Below, in pieces: positions 56,269 to 64,000 of a stretch of DNA of 64,000 nt; position 1 is the first letter of the stretch; each line of letters begins with the position of its first letter. The stretch comes from Microbacterium rhizosphaerae (GTDB lineage Bacteria > Actinomycetota > Actinomycetes > Actinomycetales > Microbacteriaceae): the NCBI RefSeq assembly GCF_034120055.1, contig NZ_CP139368.1, positions 1,860,001 to 1,924,000 on the forward strand, in the 5' to 3' direction. The translations under genes and the position numbers were made by a program. The notes below the pieces were generated by a model. It was not told the origin of the DNA. It searched no databases and was given only the letters and a program-made list of their open reading frames with translations.

Positions 56269-57747
56269 CTATGCGGACATCCGGGCGGTGGTGTCGAAGA
56301 TCGCCAGCTCGTCGGGATGCAGCTGGTGCTGAACGACGAAGCTGCGGTCTTTCACGCGCCACAGGCCCTGGCCTGTCCCGAGCGTGGGGAGGAGGTTCAT
56401 CTCGGTTCGTGTGAGCCCGAGAGCCGCACCGGTGGAGCCGAGCTGATCCGGTTCTTGTCGGTAGACGATGCGGGTCTCTGCGTTGGCGAGAAGTGATGAG
56501 GCAAGCGCGCGCATGGCCGAGCCGGAGTCCCCGACGTTATCGAGGTCAGAGAGCTTGTGGAAGACCAGCATGTTGGCGATCCCGAAATGACGTGCCAGCC
56601 GCCATTGCGCATCCATACGCCGCAGCAGCGACGGATAGGCCATCAGTCGCCACGCCTCGTCGTAGATGACCCACCGCTGACCCCCAGCGGGGTCGGCCAG
56701 CGCTGACTCCATCCACGCCGACGAGCACGTCATGAGCACCGAGATAAGCGTGGAATTCTCCGCGACCCGCGACAGGTCGAGGGACATCATCGGCAACGAC
56801 GGGTCGAATCGAACGGTCGAGGGGCCATCGAAGAGCCCGGCGAGATCTCCGGCGACCAGGCGTCGAAGAGCGTGGCCCACGAGGCGGCCGTCGTCGGCGA
56901 GGCGTTGGTCCCTATCAGCAACGGGGGCGGGGGAGAGGATGCGGTCCACGACCATAGGGAGGATGGGTACCTGGCAGCTGCGGACGACGTCGTTCAGCGC
57001 GAGATCGATCGCCGTGTGCTCCAGAGGGGTAAGCGAGCGGGTCAGCACCGTCTCGGCGAGGGCGCCGATGAGGTCGCGGCGGCGAGCGGCCGTCTGCGCG
57101 GCCCATTCGGAGTCGGACAGCGACGAGGCGCGGTGTCCTTCGTCCAAGGGGTTCAGGCGGTGCCGGAGCCCGTGTCCGAGGATGATGGCGCGACCGCCGA
57201 CCGCTTCCGCCACCGCCGTGTGCTCGCCCTTGGGGTCGCCAGGAACGTAGACGCGTCTGCCGAAAGGAAGGGATCGGGTGTACAGCGACTTCGCGAGCGA
57301 GGACTTGCCCGATCCGACGATGCCGGCCAGGACGACGTTCGGTGCGGTGATGAGGCCTCGCTGATAGAGGACCCATGGGTCGTACACGAACGAGCCGCCG
57401 GAGTAAAGGTCCTGTCCCACGAACACGCCGGCGGCGCCCAGACCAGCCTCCGCGAGAAACGGGTAGTGTCCTGCGAGGGTGGCTGAGGTGTCCTGATGCT
57501 TCGGCAGTCGCAGTCGACCAGGGGTCCGCATCGCTGTCGGGCCCGCTTCGCCTGCGGCGGGCAAGTACGCGGCGGTCTTCGCCTCGGCGCGCTCCGCGGC
57601 CCATTGCTCCTTCGCCTCTCGCGCGAGCGCTTTCCGCGCGTCCGCCTCGAGACGCGTTGCCGCGCGTTGGCGGCCGCGTCGCTGGCGACGACGCTCGTCC
57701 GCCGGACTGACGAGGGGTGTGGCGTGCAGGCGTTCGTCGACGCTCAC
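56269..57747 (-). CDS. VirB4-like conjugation ATPase
   Basis: A 492-residue protein. A basic coiled-coil-like N terminus (ADERRRQRRGRQRAATRLEADARKALAREAKEQW) is followed by the P-loop AGIVGSGKSSLAKSLYTRSLPFG, then Walker B RWVIYDEAWRLMAYP and the distal DTTARMSA end. Powers the T4SS channel or substrate loading. GTG start (VSVDERLHATPLVS) overlaps the previous gene's stop by 4 bp, which fixes it. Confidence 0.87.
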   Translation of the reverse strand: MSVDERLHATPLVSPADERRRQRRGRQRAATRLEADARKALAREAKEQWAAERAEAKTAAYLPAAGEAGPTAMRTPGRLRLPKHQDTSATLAGHYPFLAEAGLGAAGVFVGQDLYSGGSFVYDPWVLYQRGLITAPNVVLAGIVGSGKSSLAKSLYTRSLPFGRRVYVPGDPKGEHTAVAEAVGGRAIILGHGLRHRLNPLDEGHRASSLSDSEWAAQTAARRRDLIGALAETVLTRSLTPLEHTAIDLALNDVVRSCQVPILPMVVDRILSPAPVADRDQRLADDGRLVGHALRRLVAGDLAGLFDGPSTVRFDPSLPMMSLDLSRVAENSTLISVLMTCSSAWMESALADPAGGQRWVIYDEAWRLMAYPSLLRRMDAQWRLARHFGIANMLVFHKLSDLDNVGDSGSAMRALASSLLANAETRIVYRQEPDQLGSTGAALGLTRTEMNLLPTLGTGQGLWRVKDRSFVVQHQLHPDELAIFDTTARMSA

Positions 57748-58496
57748 AATGCAACGCTCCGACCGTGCTCGCGGTGAGCTCGTGGTGGCGAGCAGAACCA
57801 TGCCGGCACCGGCGAGGCCGCCGGCGGTGTACCTGGAGCGTGTTGCGGCTGGGCCGCGGCTGCGTCGGGCTCGTAGCGGCGGTGCAGAGAGACGTAGCCG
57901 AGCGTGGGGTTGAAGGTGATCGCGTATCCGGACTGAGGGTCTAGTGCGACGCGGTCGGTGGGGCTCGTCGGGATCGTGTCGTAGACGTATCCGTTGACCA
58001 GGGCGTCCTCGGTGGACTCGTCGCCCCTGTCCAGTCGTGAGAGCTGGCGGATGACGACGGCAGCGCCGAATCGGTCTATCAGCTGGAGCGCCTCGGTTGC
58101 TTCCGCCTTGTCGAGGAAGACGACGTTCACCCAGCGTTCGGTGCGTTCGGCAGGCACCCATGCGACGTGTCCGCATCTTTGGGATGCCTCGTCGACCTGG
58201 CCTTCGGCTGCCTCGAGGAGTTCCCGCGCTCGCACGAGGGCCCATGCCGCGCTGTCCGACTCTCGGCCGCCGAGGCTGACGTCGCCGTCCTCGGACCTTG
58301 CGTGCTGCCGTAGGCGGAGGTGGGCGTGCGCGAGCTGATCAGTGACCTGTACGAGCGATCGGACGGAGCAGAGTAGTTCCCCGAGGATGGGATAGAGGCT
58401 TGCGGGGTCCTCGACCGTGATCGTCGAGTGAGCGAGGTCGTTCAATGCAGCCGAGACGTGTTCGGCGGCGCAGCGAGCCGATTCATCCGTTTCCAT
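57744..58496 (-). CDS. Unknown protein encoded between SCO6880-type and VirB4-like genes
   Basis: A 250-residue protein without recognised domain. The N-terminal 110 residues are helical (NDLAHSTITVEDPASLYPILGELLCSVRSLVQVTDQLAHAHLRLRQHA), followed by a beta-rich part (VNVVFLDKAEATEALQLIDRFGAAVVIRQLSRLD, SGYAITFNPTLGYVSLHRRYEPD) and a Pro/Ala-rich tail. GGGAG precedes the ATG. GTGA overlap with the VirB4-like gene argues for a shared assembly. No membrane segment. Confidence 0.75.
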   Translation of the reverse strand: METDESARCAAEHVSAALNDLAHSTITVEDPASLYPILGELLCSVRSLVQVTDQLAHAHLRLRQHARSEDGDVSLGGRESDSAAWALVRARELLEAAEGQVDEASQRCGHVAWVPAERTERWVNVVFLDKAEATEALQLIDRFGAAVVIRQLSRLDRGDESTEDALVNGYVYDTIPTSPTDRVALDPQSGYAITFNPTLGYVSLHRRYEPDAAAAQPQHAPGTPPAASPVPAWFCSPPRAHREHGRSVAL

Positions 58497-58530
58497 CAGG
58501 TGCTCCCATCGTCGATCCAAGTTGCGCCCG

Positions 58531-59994
58531 TCATGCCGGCCTGCATAGCGGTAGTGCTGCGGCGGCGAATGCCTGAGCCTGCTGGCCGACGAGCGTGCGT
58601 ACCTCGCAGGAGGCTTGTATTGCGGCCTGTTCGATCGCAGCGACTGCCATATCAAGGTCGGTGCGCGTGCGGGCGGAGATGCTGACGAGCCCGATTGTCC
58701 GGAGCACGCCGTGACCGGCTGTGAGGTCGGCCTCCTGCTGCAAGATGTCGTCGTACTCGGCGGTGGCGGCGGCATCCTCGATCTGCCCGATCCGTCGTCG
58801 CTGGTGGGCATCGCTGATCAGCTCCGTCTTCTTTCGACGGATGTCCCGCGCGGCGTGATCGGATCGCACGGGGATGTAGTGCAGGGCGATGGTGCGGAGA
58901 ACACCGTTCGACAGCACGAGGGGAGAGAGGAAGCCTGGGAACACTTGCGACCGCGGCCATTCACTGATCCAGAGGACGGTGTGAAATGCCGTGTCAGTAC
59001 GAAGGCCATCCCAGCTCTCTGTCACGGCCAGCGGCCCCGCATCCGCGAGCGAGCGCGCGATATTCGGATGCCGTTCCAATGTGAGGCTCGCCGACGGGTC
59101 ATACGCGGATCTCAAGATCGTCGCGACCTCGGCTGGCCCCTGCCAGCGCCCGACCGTCAGATCGGCCGAGCGCAGGGCAGCCGTGATCGCCTCCATCTCC
59201 TGGCGCAGGACGGCAGCCGCACCCCTCATGCCCCCTCCGCTGGCGCGAATCTGTTTCGCCGCGGCGTGCATGTCCAGAGCGAGGCTGATCGTTGTTGCGT
59301 GTCGTTCGCCTGCGGGACCGGCCCGCTCGATCAGCTCGTGATAGGTCTTTGCGGCCCAACTGCCGTCGTCTGCCCCATGCCCATCCCACCAATCGTCGAG
59401 GCCTGTTCCCGAGTCGAGGAGAGTGCGTTCGGAAACCTGAAGCCGCGAGATGCGTCCCGAGCGGCAGGTCCCCGCGAGGACACGGCCCCAGCCGGCTACT
59501 CGTCGATGTTGCTCCGCGGGATCGAGGAGAACGAATGCTGGATGCGACACGGTGAGGACCGCGGTCAGCGTCCGCAGGTGCGGGTCGTGGACCATCGCTG
59601 CACCTGACTCGTCGTCGACCCATTCACGCAAGGCCGCCGCGTCTCCGGGAAGGGCCAAGGTACCGGCCGGGCGGGGACGTTCGACCCGCTTCCGGAACGC
59701 GAGTTGACGGAAGATGGCGCGGCTGCCCCATCGGCAGAGCACGGGGCTCCACTCCACGAGCTTCCGACCCCCGATCCCGACGCTGGCGAGCAGGACGGCC
59801 AAGCCCCAGATGGGGGTGGTCCATGCCACGCCGCTGGCTCCGGAACTGTAGAGCGCGATGACGGTTGTCAGCACCGCGATCGAGACGGCGACGAGTTGGG
59901 GAAGGGAGAGTCCCAACAGAACTCCCCGCCGCGCGAGGCGAGAGAACTGCACCGGGCTCAACTCGAAGCGAGAACTGGTATCGGGTCGGGTCAT
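58531..59994 (-). CDS. SCO6880-family conjugation protein (PrgI/VirB3-VirB4 N-terminal-like)
   Basis: A 487-residue protein. Two membrane segments early on (LVAVSIAVLTTVIALYSSGASG, WGLAVLLASVGIGG) give a VirB3/PrgI-like start. The rest (HPNIARSLADAGPLAVTESWDGLRTDTAFHTVLWISEWPRSQV, ELISDAHQRRRIGQIEDAA) is like the N-terminal half of VirB4 without its ATPase. SCO6880-type proteins mark actinobacterial T4SS modules. ATG overlaps the VirB6-like stop by 4 bp. Confidence 0.85.
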   Translation of the reverse strand: MTRPDTSSRFELSPVQFSRLARRGVLLGLSLPQLVAVSIAVLTTVIALYSSGASGVAWTTPIWGLAVLLASVGIGGRKLVEWSPVLCRWGSRAIFRQLAFRKRVERPRPAGTLALPGDAAALREWVDDESGAAMVHDPHLRTLTAVLTVSHPAFVLLDPAEQHRRVAGWGRVLAGTCRSGRISRLQVSERTLLDSGTGLDDWWDGHGADDGSWAAKTYHELIERAGPAGERHATTISLALDMHAAAKQIRASGGGMRGAAAVLRQEMEAITAALRSADLTVGRWQGPAEVATILRSAYDPSASLTLERHPNIARSLADAGPLAVTESWDGLRTDTAFHTVLWISEWPRSQVFPGFLSPLVLSNGVLRTIALHYIPVRSDHAARDIRRKKTELISDAHQRRRIGQIEDAAATAEYDDILQQEADLTAGHGVLRTIGLVSISARTRTDLDMAVAAIEQAAIQASCEVRTLVGQQAQAFAAAALPLCRPA

Positions 59995-61295
59995 GGCCTG
60001 ACCTCACCTTGTCGGTCGGGAATCCGCACCGGTGGACGAGATGCGGAGGACGGATGCGCGGCGGCCCCGATGGACGGAGCTTCGTGTACGTTGCCGACAG
60101 CGCGTGGCGACCTGGCCAGGTTCCCGGTGCCGTCTGCGGGCGCATCCGCGTTGCGTGCCACTGCGCCGCCGAGTTTCGGTCCGGCTGTCGCGGCTCCGCG
60201 GACGAGGGCCGCCCCGCCCGCGATCCCCGCACCGATCGCGCCCGCGCCCGCAGCGGCGTCGGTCACCGACGCAGCCCCACCGGCTGGGGCCATTTCGCCG
60301 CCCGCGCCGGCGCCGCCCTTTCCCGCAGCGCCGAGGATCTTCGTGGCGTTGCCGGCCAACGGAGCAGTCGGGATGGGAACCGGCCGATTCAAAGACGACT
60401 TCGCCTCTTGCTCGCTGGACATCGCGTGATGCACGTCAAAGCCGACGAAGCTGAGGAACTTGTAGGTGATGTAGGGCGCGAATGCCGCGATGAACATCAG
60501 CACGATTCCTGCGATCGGGTTGCTGATCGACGCGAGGTCGGCGTTGATAGGCGCCGAAACCTGGGCCACCGCGACGAGGAAGATCACGACGAGCACGAGC
60601 TTCGAGAGGATGAGCGCGACGACGAACGCACCCCACCTCGCGAACCAACCTTTGGTTGTGTCCCACGCCGCACCCGCCAGCGCGATCGGACCGAAGACGA
60701 TCGCGACCAGCAGGAGGGCTTTGCGGATCAAGAGTGAAAACCAGACGATCGCCGCGGAGCTGATTGCGAGTCCGGCAAGGAATATCGTCACGATTGCGCC
60801 GCCGCCGGGTGCAGCAATGTTGACCGCGGCCAGGCCTGCGACGAGGAGTTCGATGCGGTCCCCGATGCCGGACATGGTGTTGCCCGTTGCCTGCACGATG
60901 CCGATCGCGAGCTGGTCGGTGATCTCGAGGAGCAGCCCCGTCACCGAGATCACGAGGAATGACCCGAGGATCGATTTGGCCAGGCCGAGCCCCGCCCGAG
61001 GCAGGGCCCCCGGATCGCGTCGCACCAGCCCGGTGATCAGTTGCAGGCAGAAGAAGATCAAAGTCACGAAAACGGCGACACCGAACAGCACGTTGAAGAC
61101 GCTGACGTATCCAGGCTCCTGGATGTTCACGAGCGTTGTGGTGTCGAAAGCGCTCCAGACGGCGCTGAACAGCTGCGCCGCAGCTGAGCCCATGGCGTAT
61201 GCCAGCCAGTCGAAAGGCGCGGTAACGAGGGAGGCGGCGCTGTCGCCGACCGTACCGCAGACGGCGGCGATGACGGGAACGTCGCAGACGCTCAT
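59991..61295 (-). CDS. VirB6/TrbL-like conjugal transfer membrane protein
   Basis: A 434-residue polytopic protein with about six membrane segments in the first 290 residues (VFNVLFGVAVFVTLIFFCLQLITG, AIVTIFLAGLAISSAAIVWF, AFVVALILSKLVLVVIFLVAV), then a Gly/Ala-rich disordered tail (KILGAAGKGGAGAGGEMAPAGG). Topology and neighbours fit the inner-membrane core of a T4SS. GGAGGGG precedes the ATG. Confidence 0.82.
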   Translation of the reverse strand: MSVCDVPVIAAVCGTVGDSAASLVTAPFDWLAYAMGSAAAQLFSAVWSAFDTTTLVNIQEPGYVSVFNVLFGVAVFVTLIFFCLQLITGLVRRDPGALPRAGLGLAKSILGSFLVISVTGLLLEITDQLAIGIVQATGNTMSGIGDRIELLVAGLAAVNIAAPGGGAIVTIFLAGLAISSAAIVWFSLLIRKALLLVAIVFGPIALAGAAWDTTKGWFARWGAFVVALILSKLVLVVIFLVAVAQVSAPINADLASISNPIAGIVLMFIAAFAPYITYKFLSFVGFDVHHAMSSEQEAKSSLNRPVPIPTAPLAGNATKILGAAGKGGAGAGGEMAPAGGAASVTDAAAGAGAIGAGIAGGAALVRGAATAGPKLGGAVARNADAPADGTGNLARSPRAVGNVHEAPSIGAAAHPSSASRPPVRIPDRQGEVRP

Positions 61296-61318
61296 GGAAC
61301 CCCTCCATCCGATGGGGA

Positions 61319-61588
61319 TCAGACCGAATGTCCGACACTCCAGAAGAAGTTGATGAGCGTGACAGCCGCGCCGCAGGCGACCGCTGCACCGCAGGCGACG
61401 AGCACGCCGAGCTTTCCGCGGGAAGCCAGGTGCGGGTTGGACGAGTTCGCGCCGAAGCCCCACACGATTGCAGCAACGATCAGTGCAAGTGCGGAGAGGA
61501 TCAGGCCGATGGTCATGACGGCGCCGACGATCACGCCCAGCTGCGCGATGCCAGGCAATCCGGTGGTGTTCGGGTTGATGTTGATCAC
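61319..61588 (-). CDS. DUF6112-like 2-TM protein (candidate pilin), copy 1
   Basis: An 89-residue protein with two membrane segments (AQLGVIVGAVMTIGLILSALALIVAAIVWGFG, GVLVACGAAVACGAAVTLINFFW) joined by a short basic loop (GANSSNPHLASRGK). Size and fold are like VirB2/VirB3 subunits. Start VININPNTTGLP is preceded by GAGGAG; the longer in-frame extension has no such site. Its paralogue is next door. Confidence 0.75.
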   Translation of the reverse strand: MININPNTTGLPGIAQLGVIVGAVMTIGLILSALALIVAAIVWGFGANSSNPHLASRGKLGVLVACGAAVACGAAVTLINFFWSVGHSV

Positions 61589-61664
61589 GATGGGCTCCTC
61601 GGTCAGCGGAACTGCTTGACAGACAGGAGCGCCGGCGTCGCCCGGCCGGTTAATACCCGGCTCG

Positions 61665-61937
61665 TTACAGGGACGCCCCGACACCCAGCAGGAAGTTCAC
61701 GATTGCGACGCCCGCGCCGGCGAGCGCAGCGGTGGCGCACGCGAGCCCCACGCCCGCGCGTCCGCGCGCGGCTGCCTGATAGTGCCCGTGGCTTGCAGCC
61801 AGCGCCCACGTGACAGCGCACACGATCAGCATGAGTACGGAGGTGATCAGGGCGATCATCAGCAACGCGCCGACGATGTCGCGCAACTGCGCTGCTCCGC
61901 CTACGGCACCGAAGTTCGGGAAGATTGCCATACTCAC
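61665..61937 (-). CDS. DUF6112-like 2-TM protein (candidate pilin), copy 2
   Basis: A 90-residue protein similar in plan to the neighbour (DIVGALLMIALITSVLMLIVCAVTWALA, VGLACATAALAGAGVAIVNFLLGVG). GTG start overlaps the M23 gene stop by 4 bp. The two paralogues probably form a pair rather than a duplicate in one complex; which is pilin is unknown. Confidence 0.75.
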   Translation of the reverse strand: MSMAIFPNFGAVGGAAQLRDIVGALLMIALITSVLMLIVCAVTWALAASHGHYQAAARGRAGVGLACATAALAGAGVAIVNFLLGVGASL

Positions 61938-63094
61938 CGTCCCGTCGGGACGCAGCCGGCTGGAACGATTGACTCGCCCTCGAGTCCTTTGGCGTCATGC
62001 GCTGCGAGCCACTGCACGGCGTCCACCGGCGGCTGCGTGGCACCGCCAGGATGAATCTCGAGGTGCAGGTGGGTTCCTGTTGAACGCCCTGCCGAGCCGA
62101 CGTCGGCGATGTGCTGGCCCGCGACGACCGTATTGCCCACGGCAACGTGGATGCCCATATCCCACATATGTGCATAGAAGGAAGCGACGGGTTGCCCATC
62201 GACTGTGTGCTCGATGATGATCAGATTGCCGTAACCCCCGCGCGGACCGGCGAACGCGACGACGCCGTCAGCGATGGCGAGAATCGGCGTTCCTCCGGCG
62301 GCGGCGAGGTCGCTGCCCTCATGGAACGTCCGCTTCCCGGTGAACGGGTCGGTCCTCCATCCGAATGGCGACGCGAAGGTGTAAGTGCCGTCGGGAAGTG
62401 GGAACACGATGCGAGATGTCTCCGGCACATGAGGGTCGGCTGCGGACGGGGTGGGTGCACGGGTGAGTGCGCGCAGCACTTCTTCTGCGACCGGTTGATA
62501 GTTCTGGTAGCGGTTCGGATGGGCGCTGACCTCGACAGCCTGCGCGGCGACGCCCGGATCGAGCGTCTGCCATCCGACGAAGTCCAGAAGCCCGCGCGGA
62601 GATCCGTTGTTCGGCCCGCTCGGTCCGCCATAGAACGCTCGCGCCTGATAGCTGGGATCCATGAGATCGGCTACCCCGCCCCATCCTGCTGTGGGACGCA
62701 TCTGGAAGATCCCGAGCGAGTCGTGGTCCGACCCGATGCCGTCGTTTGGGAACTCGACGGACGTGGGGTACGCCGACGGGTTCGCGAGCATCCGTAGCGT
62801 CGACTCCGTCAGACCTGCCATGAGTGCAATGAGTACCCCGGTGGGTCCGACGCCGGCGGTGTGTGCGCCGACCGTGATGATCGTTGCTGCGTGCGTCAGC
62901 TGCTGTCGGTCGATGGTGATGGACTGACCGTCGCGCGTGCGGGCGGTCAGCGAGTCGGGGATGGGCCCGACGCTGAGGTCCGCGAGGACCGTGCATGAGA
63001 CGGCCGAAGGGTTCATCAGCGTTGCGACGGCAAGCATTCCGAGCGACGGTATGGCGACCAGGAAGGCGAGCAGGATACCGGTAATCTTCGTCAT
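61934..63094 (-). CDS. Lytic transglycosylase-like + M23 endopeptidase (VirB1-like cell-wall hydrolase)
   Basis: A 386-residue exported protein with an N-terminal hydrophobic segment (ILLAFLVAIPSLGMLAVATL). Residues about 75-210 are lysozyme-like: Glu97 in GLTESTL and the GIFQ signature (DSLGIFQMRP, 125-134). Residues about 235-350 are LytM/M23: His258 and Asp262 in FHEGSDL, His342 and His344 in THLHLE. Opens peptidoglycan for the transfer channel. Both catalytic sets are intact. Confidence 0.9.
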   Translation of the reverse strand: MTKITGILLAFLVAIPSLGMLAVATLMNPSAVSCTVLADLSVGPIPDSLTARTRDGQSITIDRQQLTHAATIITVGAHTAGVGPTGVLIALMAGLTESTLRMLANPSAYPTSVEFPNDGIGSDHDSLGIFQMRPTAGWGGVADLMDPSYQARAFYGGPSGPNNGSPRGLLDFVGWQTLDPGVAAQAVEVSAHPNRYQNYQPVAEEVLRALTRAPTPSAADPHVPETSRIVFPLPDGTYTFASPFGWRTDPFTGKRTFHEGSDLAAAGGTPILAIADGVVAFAGPRGGYGNLIIIEHTVDGQPVASFYAHMWDMGIHVAVGNTVVAGQHIADVGSAGRSTGTHLHLEIHPGGATQPPVDAVQWLAAHDAKGLEGESIVPAGCVPTGR

Positions 63095-63098
63095 GAGG

Positions 63099-63752
63099 TC
63101 ACTGAAGGGACGCGTCCAGGCGCGAGAACCGCAGCAGACGGCAACACGCCGTGCCCGGGCAGGCAATGAAGACCGTGAATGTCACCCGGGTTTCGGTTTC
63201 GGCAGGCTGATCGCCCCACGTGCCCGCGCGATGTCTTGTGCCGACGATCGTGTAGGCGGTCGCGCCCGGGGGCAGCTGCCCTGCTGCGGCCTGCGCCACC
63301 GCCGTCGTCCACGCATGCGGCACGCGGGCGGTGTCTATGGTGAGCCATTGCCGGGTGCCGTAGGTGCGGAGCTGCTCCCATTGTTCGATCGTGGGCAGGT
63401 AGGCACGGACGTCTGCGGCGAGCCCGTCGGCTTCTTCTGGATCTGCGGCGTCGACGATTGCCTGCTCCCACTCCGAGGTACTGGCCGGGCTCCGGGTGTC
63501 CCAGGTGAAGAGTGCCTGAGCCGCCTCGCGAGCGAACGCCTCAGGGTCATATGAGCGGGGGAGTGGCCGCGGGTTTCTGATGGGTGCGGCTGCGGGGGTC
63601 AGCGTCGCGGTGGGACGCGGATTCGTGGACTCATGCGCGGAGGCAGGCCCGCGGAGGAGGCCGTAGGCGCCGACACCGATCAGCAGAGCGAGGACGACCC
63701 CCGCCGCGATCGAGGTGATCAGCGCGGTCCGACGGCGGAATGGTGCGTGCAT
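63099..63752 (-). CDS. Single-pass membrane protein of the transfer operon
   Basis: A 217-residue protein. One membrane segment (TALITSIAAGVVLALLIGVGAYGLL) follows a basic start (MHAPFRRR), then a Pro-rich linker and a soluble domain (ALFTWDTRSPASTSEWEQAIVDAAD, QPAETETRVTFTVFIACPGTACCR). Topology fits VirB8/TcpC-like scaffold proteins by context only. 4 bp before the M23 gene. Confidence 0.7.
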   Translation of the reverse strand: MHAPFRRRTALITSIAAGVVLALLIGVGAYGLLRGPASAHESTNPRPTATLTPAAAPIRNPRPLPRSYDPEAFAREAAQALFTWDTRSPASTSEWEQAIVDAADPEEADGLAADVRAYLPTIEQWEQLRTYGTRQWLTIDTARVPHAWTTAVAQAAAGQLPPGATAYTIVGTRHRAGTWGDQPAETETRVTFTVFIACPGTACCRLLRFSRLDASLQ

Positions 63753-63818
63753 CTTGGATCCCGTCGGCTCGGTGGATGTAGTCGACGAGAAGGTACGCGT
63801 CGGGCGACCTGGCGAAGG

Positions 63819-64000
63819 TCAGCCGGCTCGACGAGCGTCGGCCGAGTCGACTCCTCGGAGGTCTCGAACACGGTCTGCGAAGGCGGCGGTCCCTTCGAGC
63901 GTGCGCTCGAACCGTTGCCACTCATCATTAGTGAGACCTGATGCGATGACCGACGGGTCGTATTTCTCCCACCAGCAGTCAAGGTCATCCCAGGTGAAGA
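63819..64000 (-). CDS. Partial protein, C terminus only, upstream gene of the transfer operon
   Basis: 59 residues are visible, reading from the window edge (FTWDDLDCWWEKYDPSVIASGL, TNDEWQRFERTLEGTAAFADRVRDLRG) to TGA at 63819. Trp/Asp-rich and helical. No family recognised. It lies 66 bp before the preceding membrane-protein gene. Confidence 0.55.
   Translation of the reverse strand, partial: FTWDDLDCWWEKYDPSVIASGLTNDEWQRFERTLEGTAAFADRVRDLRGVDSADARRAG

Larger units (their letters stand above)
50214..64000. mobile_element. Integrative conjugative element (left end and transfer module; right end beyond window)
   Basis: Starts at the tRNA-Ala 3' half and contains integrase and excisionase on the plus strand, then a block of minus-strand transfer genes (SSB, VirD4, DprA, VirB4-like, SCO6880-type, VirB6-like, pilin-size proteins, cell-wall hydrolase). 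No second copy of the tRNA end was seen in the window, so the element is longer than 13.8 kb. No relaxase in view. The 50237-50512 interval before the integrase has no gene; apart from a 10-bp inverted copy of the T-arm (50294-50303) I see nothing there. Confidence 0.85.

Overview
The window looks like a chromosomal segment of a high-GC actinomycete, most probably Microbacteriaceae and close to Microbacterium. The grounds are very high GC, GTG and ATG starts with many 4-bp ATGA/GTGA overlaps, TANNNT -10 boxes close to start codons, and typical actinobacterial gene order (tig-clpP1-clpP2-clpX; ileS-folC-DUF4233-ndk; rne-rplU-rpmA-obg-proB-proA-nadD-rsfS). Identities come from reading translations and motifs; no database search was possible.

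Positions 1-12300 hold metabolic and transport genes: a truncated pepN, an ArsR regulator coupled to a SulP anion transporter, rpiB, an Fpg/Nei glycosylase, a PaiB-like FMN protein, an amidohydrolase, a GAP-family membrane protein, dps, a gamma-carbonic anhydrase, a divergent MFS/LysR pair and an alpha/beta hydrolase. Positions 12379-17088 are the protein-quality block: tRNA-Gly, tRNA-Pro, trigger factor, ClpP1, ClpP2, ClpX. Positions 17093-32000 mix transporters (BenE, three MFS), an epoxide hydrolase, an M3 oligopeptidase, a winged-helix regulator behind four phased 14-bp repeats, valS, and a repeat-rich island. That island has a 24-bp tandem array and two copies of a 54-bp hairpin flanking a DUF559 endonuclease-like gene. 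Positions 31800-49614 are core genes: ileS under a T-box riboswitch, folC, DUF4233, ndk, a VKOR-family protein, RNase E/G, L21, L27, Obg, ProB, ProA, NadD and RsfS.

At 50161 a tRNA-Ala(GGC) is followed directly by a tyrosine integrase and an excisionase-like gene. Everything from there to the window end is an integrative conjugative element. Its cargo runs on the minus strand: a DUF4913 protein, SSB, a VirD4/TraG coupling ATPase, a DprA homologue, a VirB4-like ATPase, an SCO6880-type protein, a VirB6-like membrane protein, two DUF6112-like 2-TM proteins, a lytic transglycosylase/M23 peptidase, and further envelope or unknown proteins. The relaxase and the distal attachment site are not in view.

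Most noteworthy are the ileS T-box leader whose linker holds four 23-bp REP-like repeats (with a fifth copy inside the ileS coding sequence), the paired hairpins and related minisatellite around the DUF559 gene, the phased operator at 21599, and the DprA plus SSB cargo in the conjugation module.
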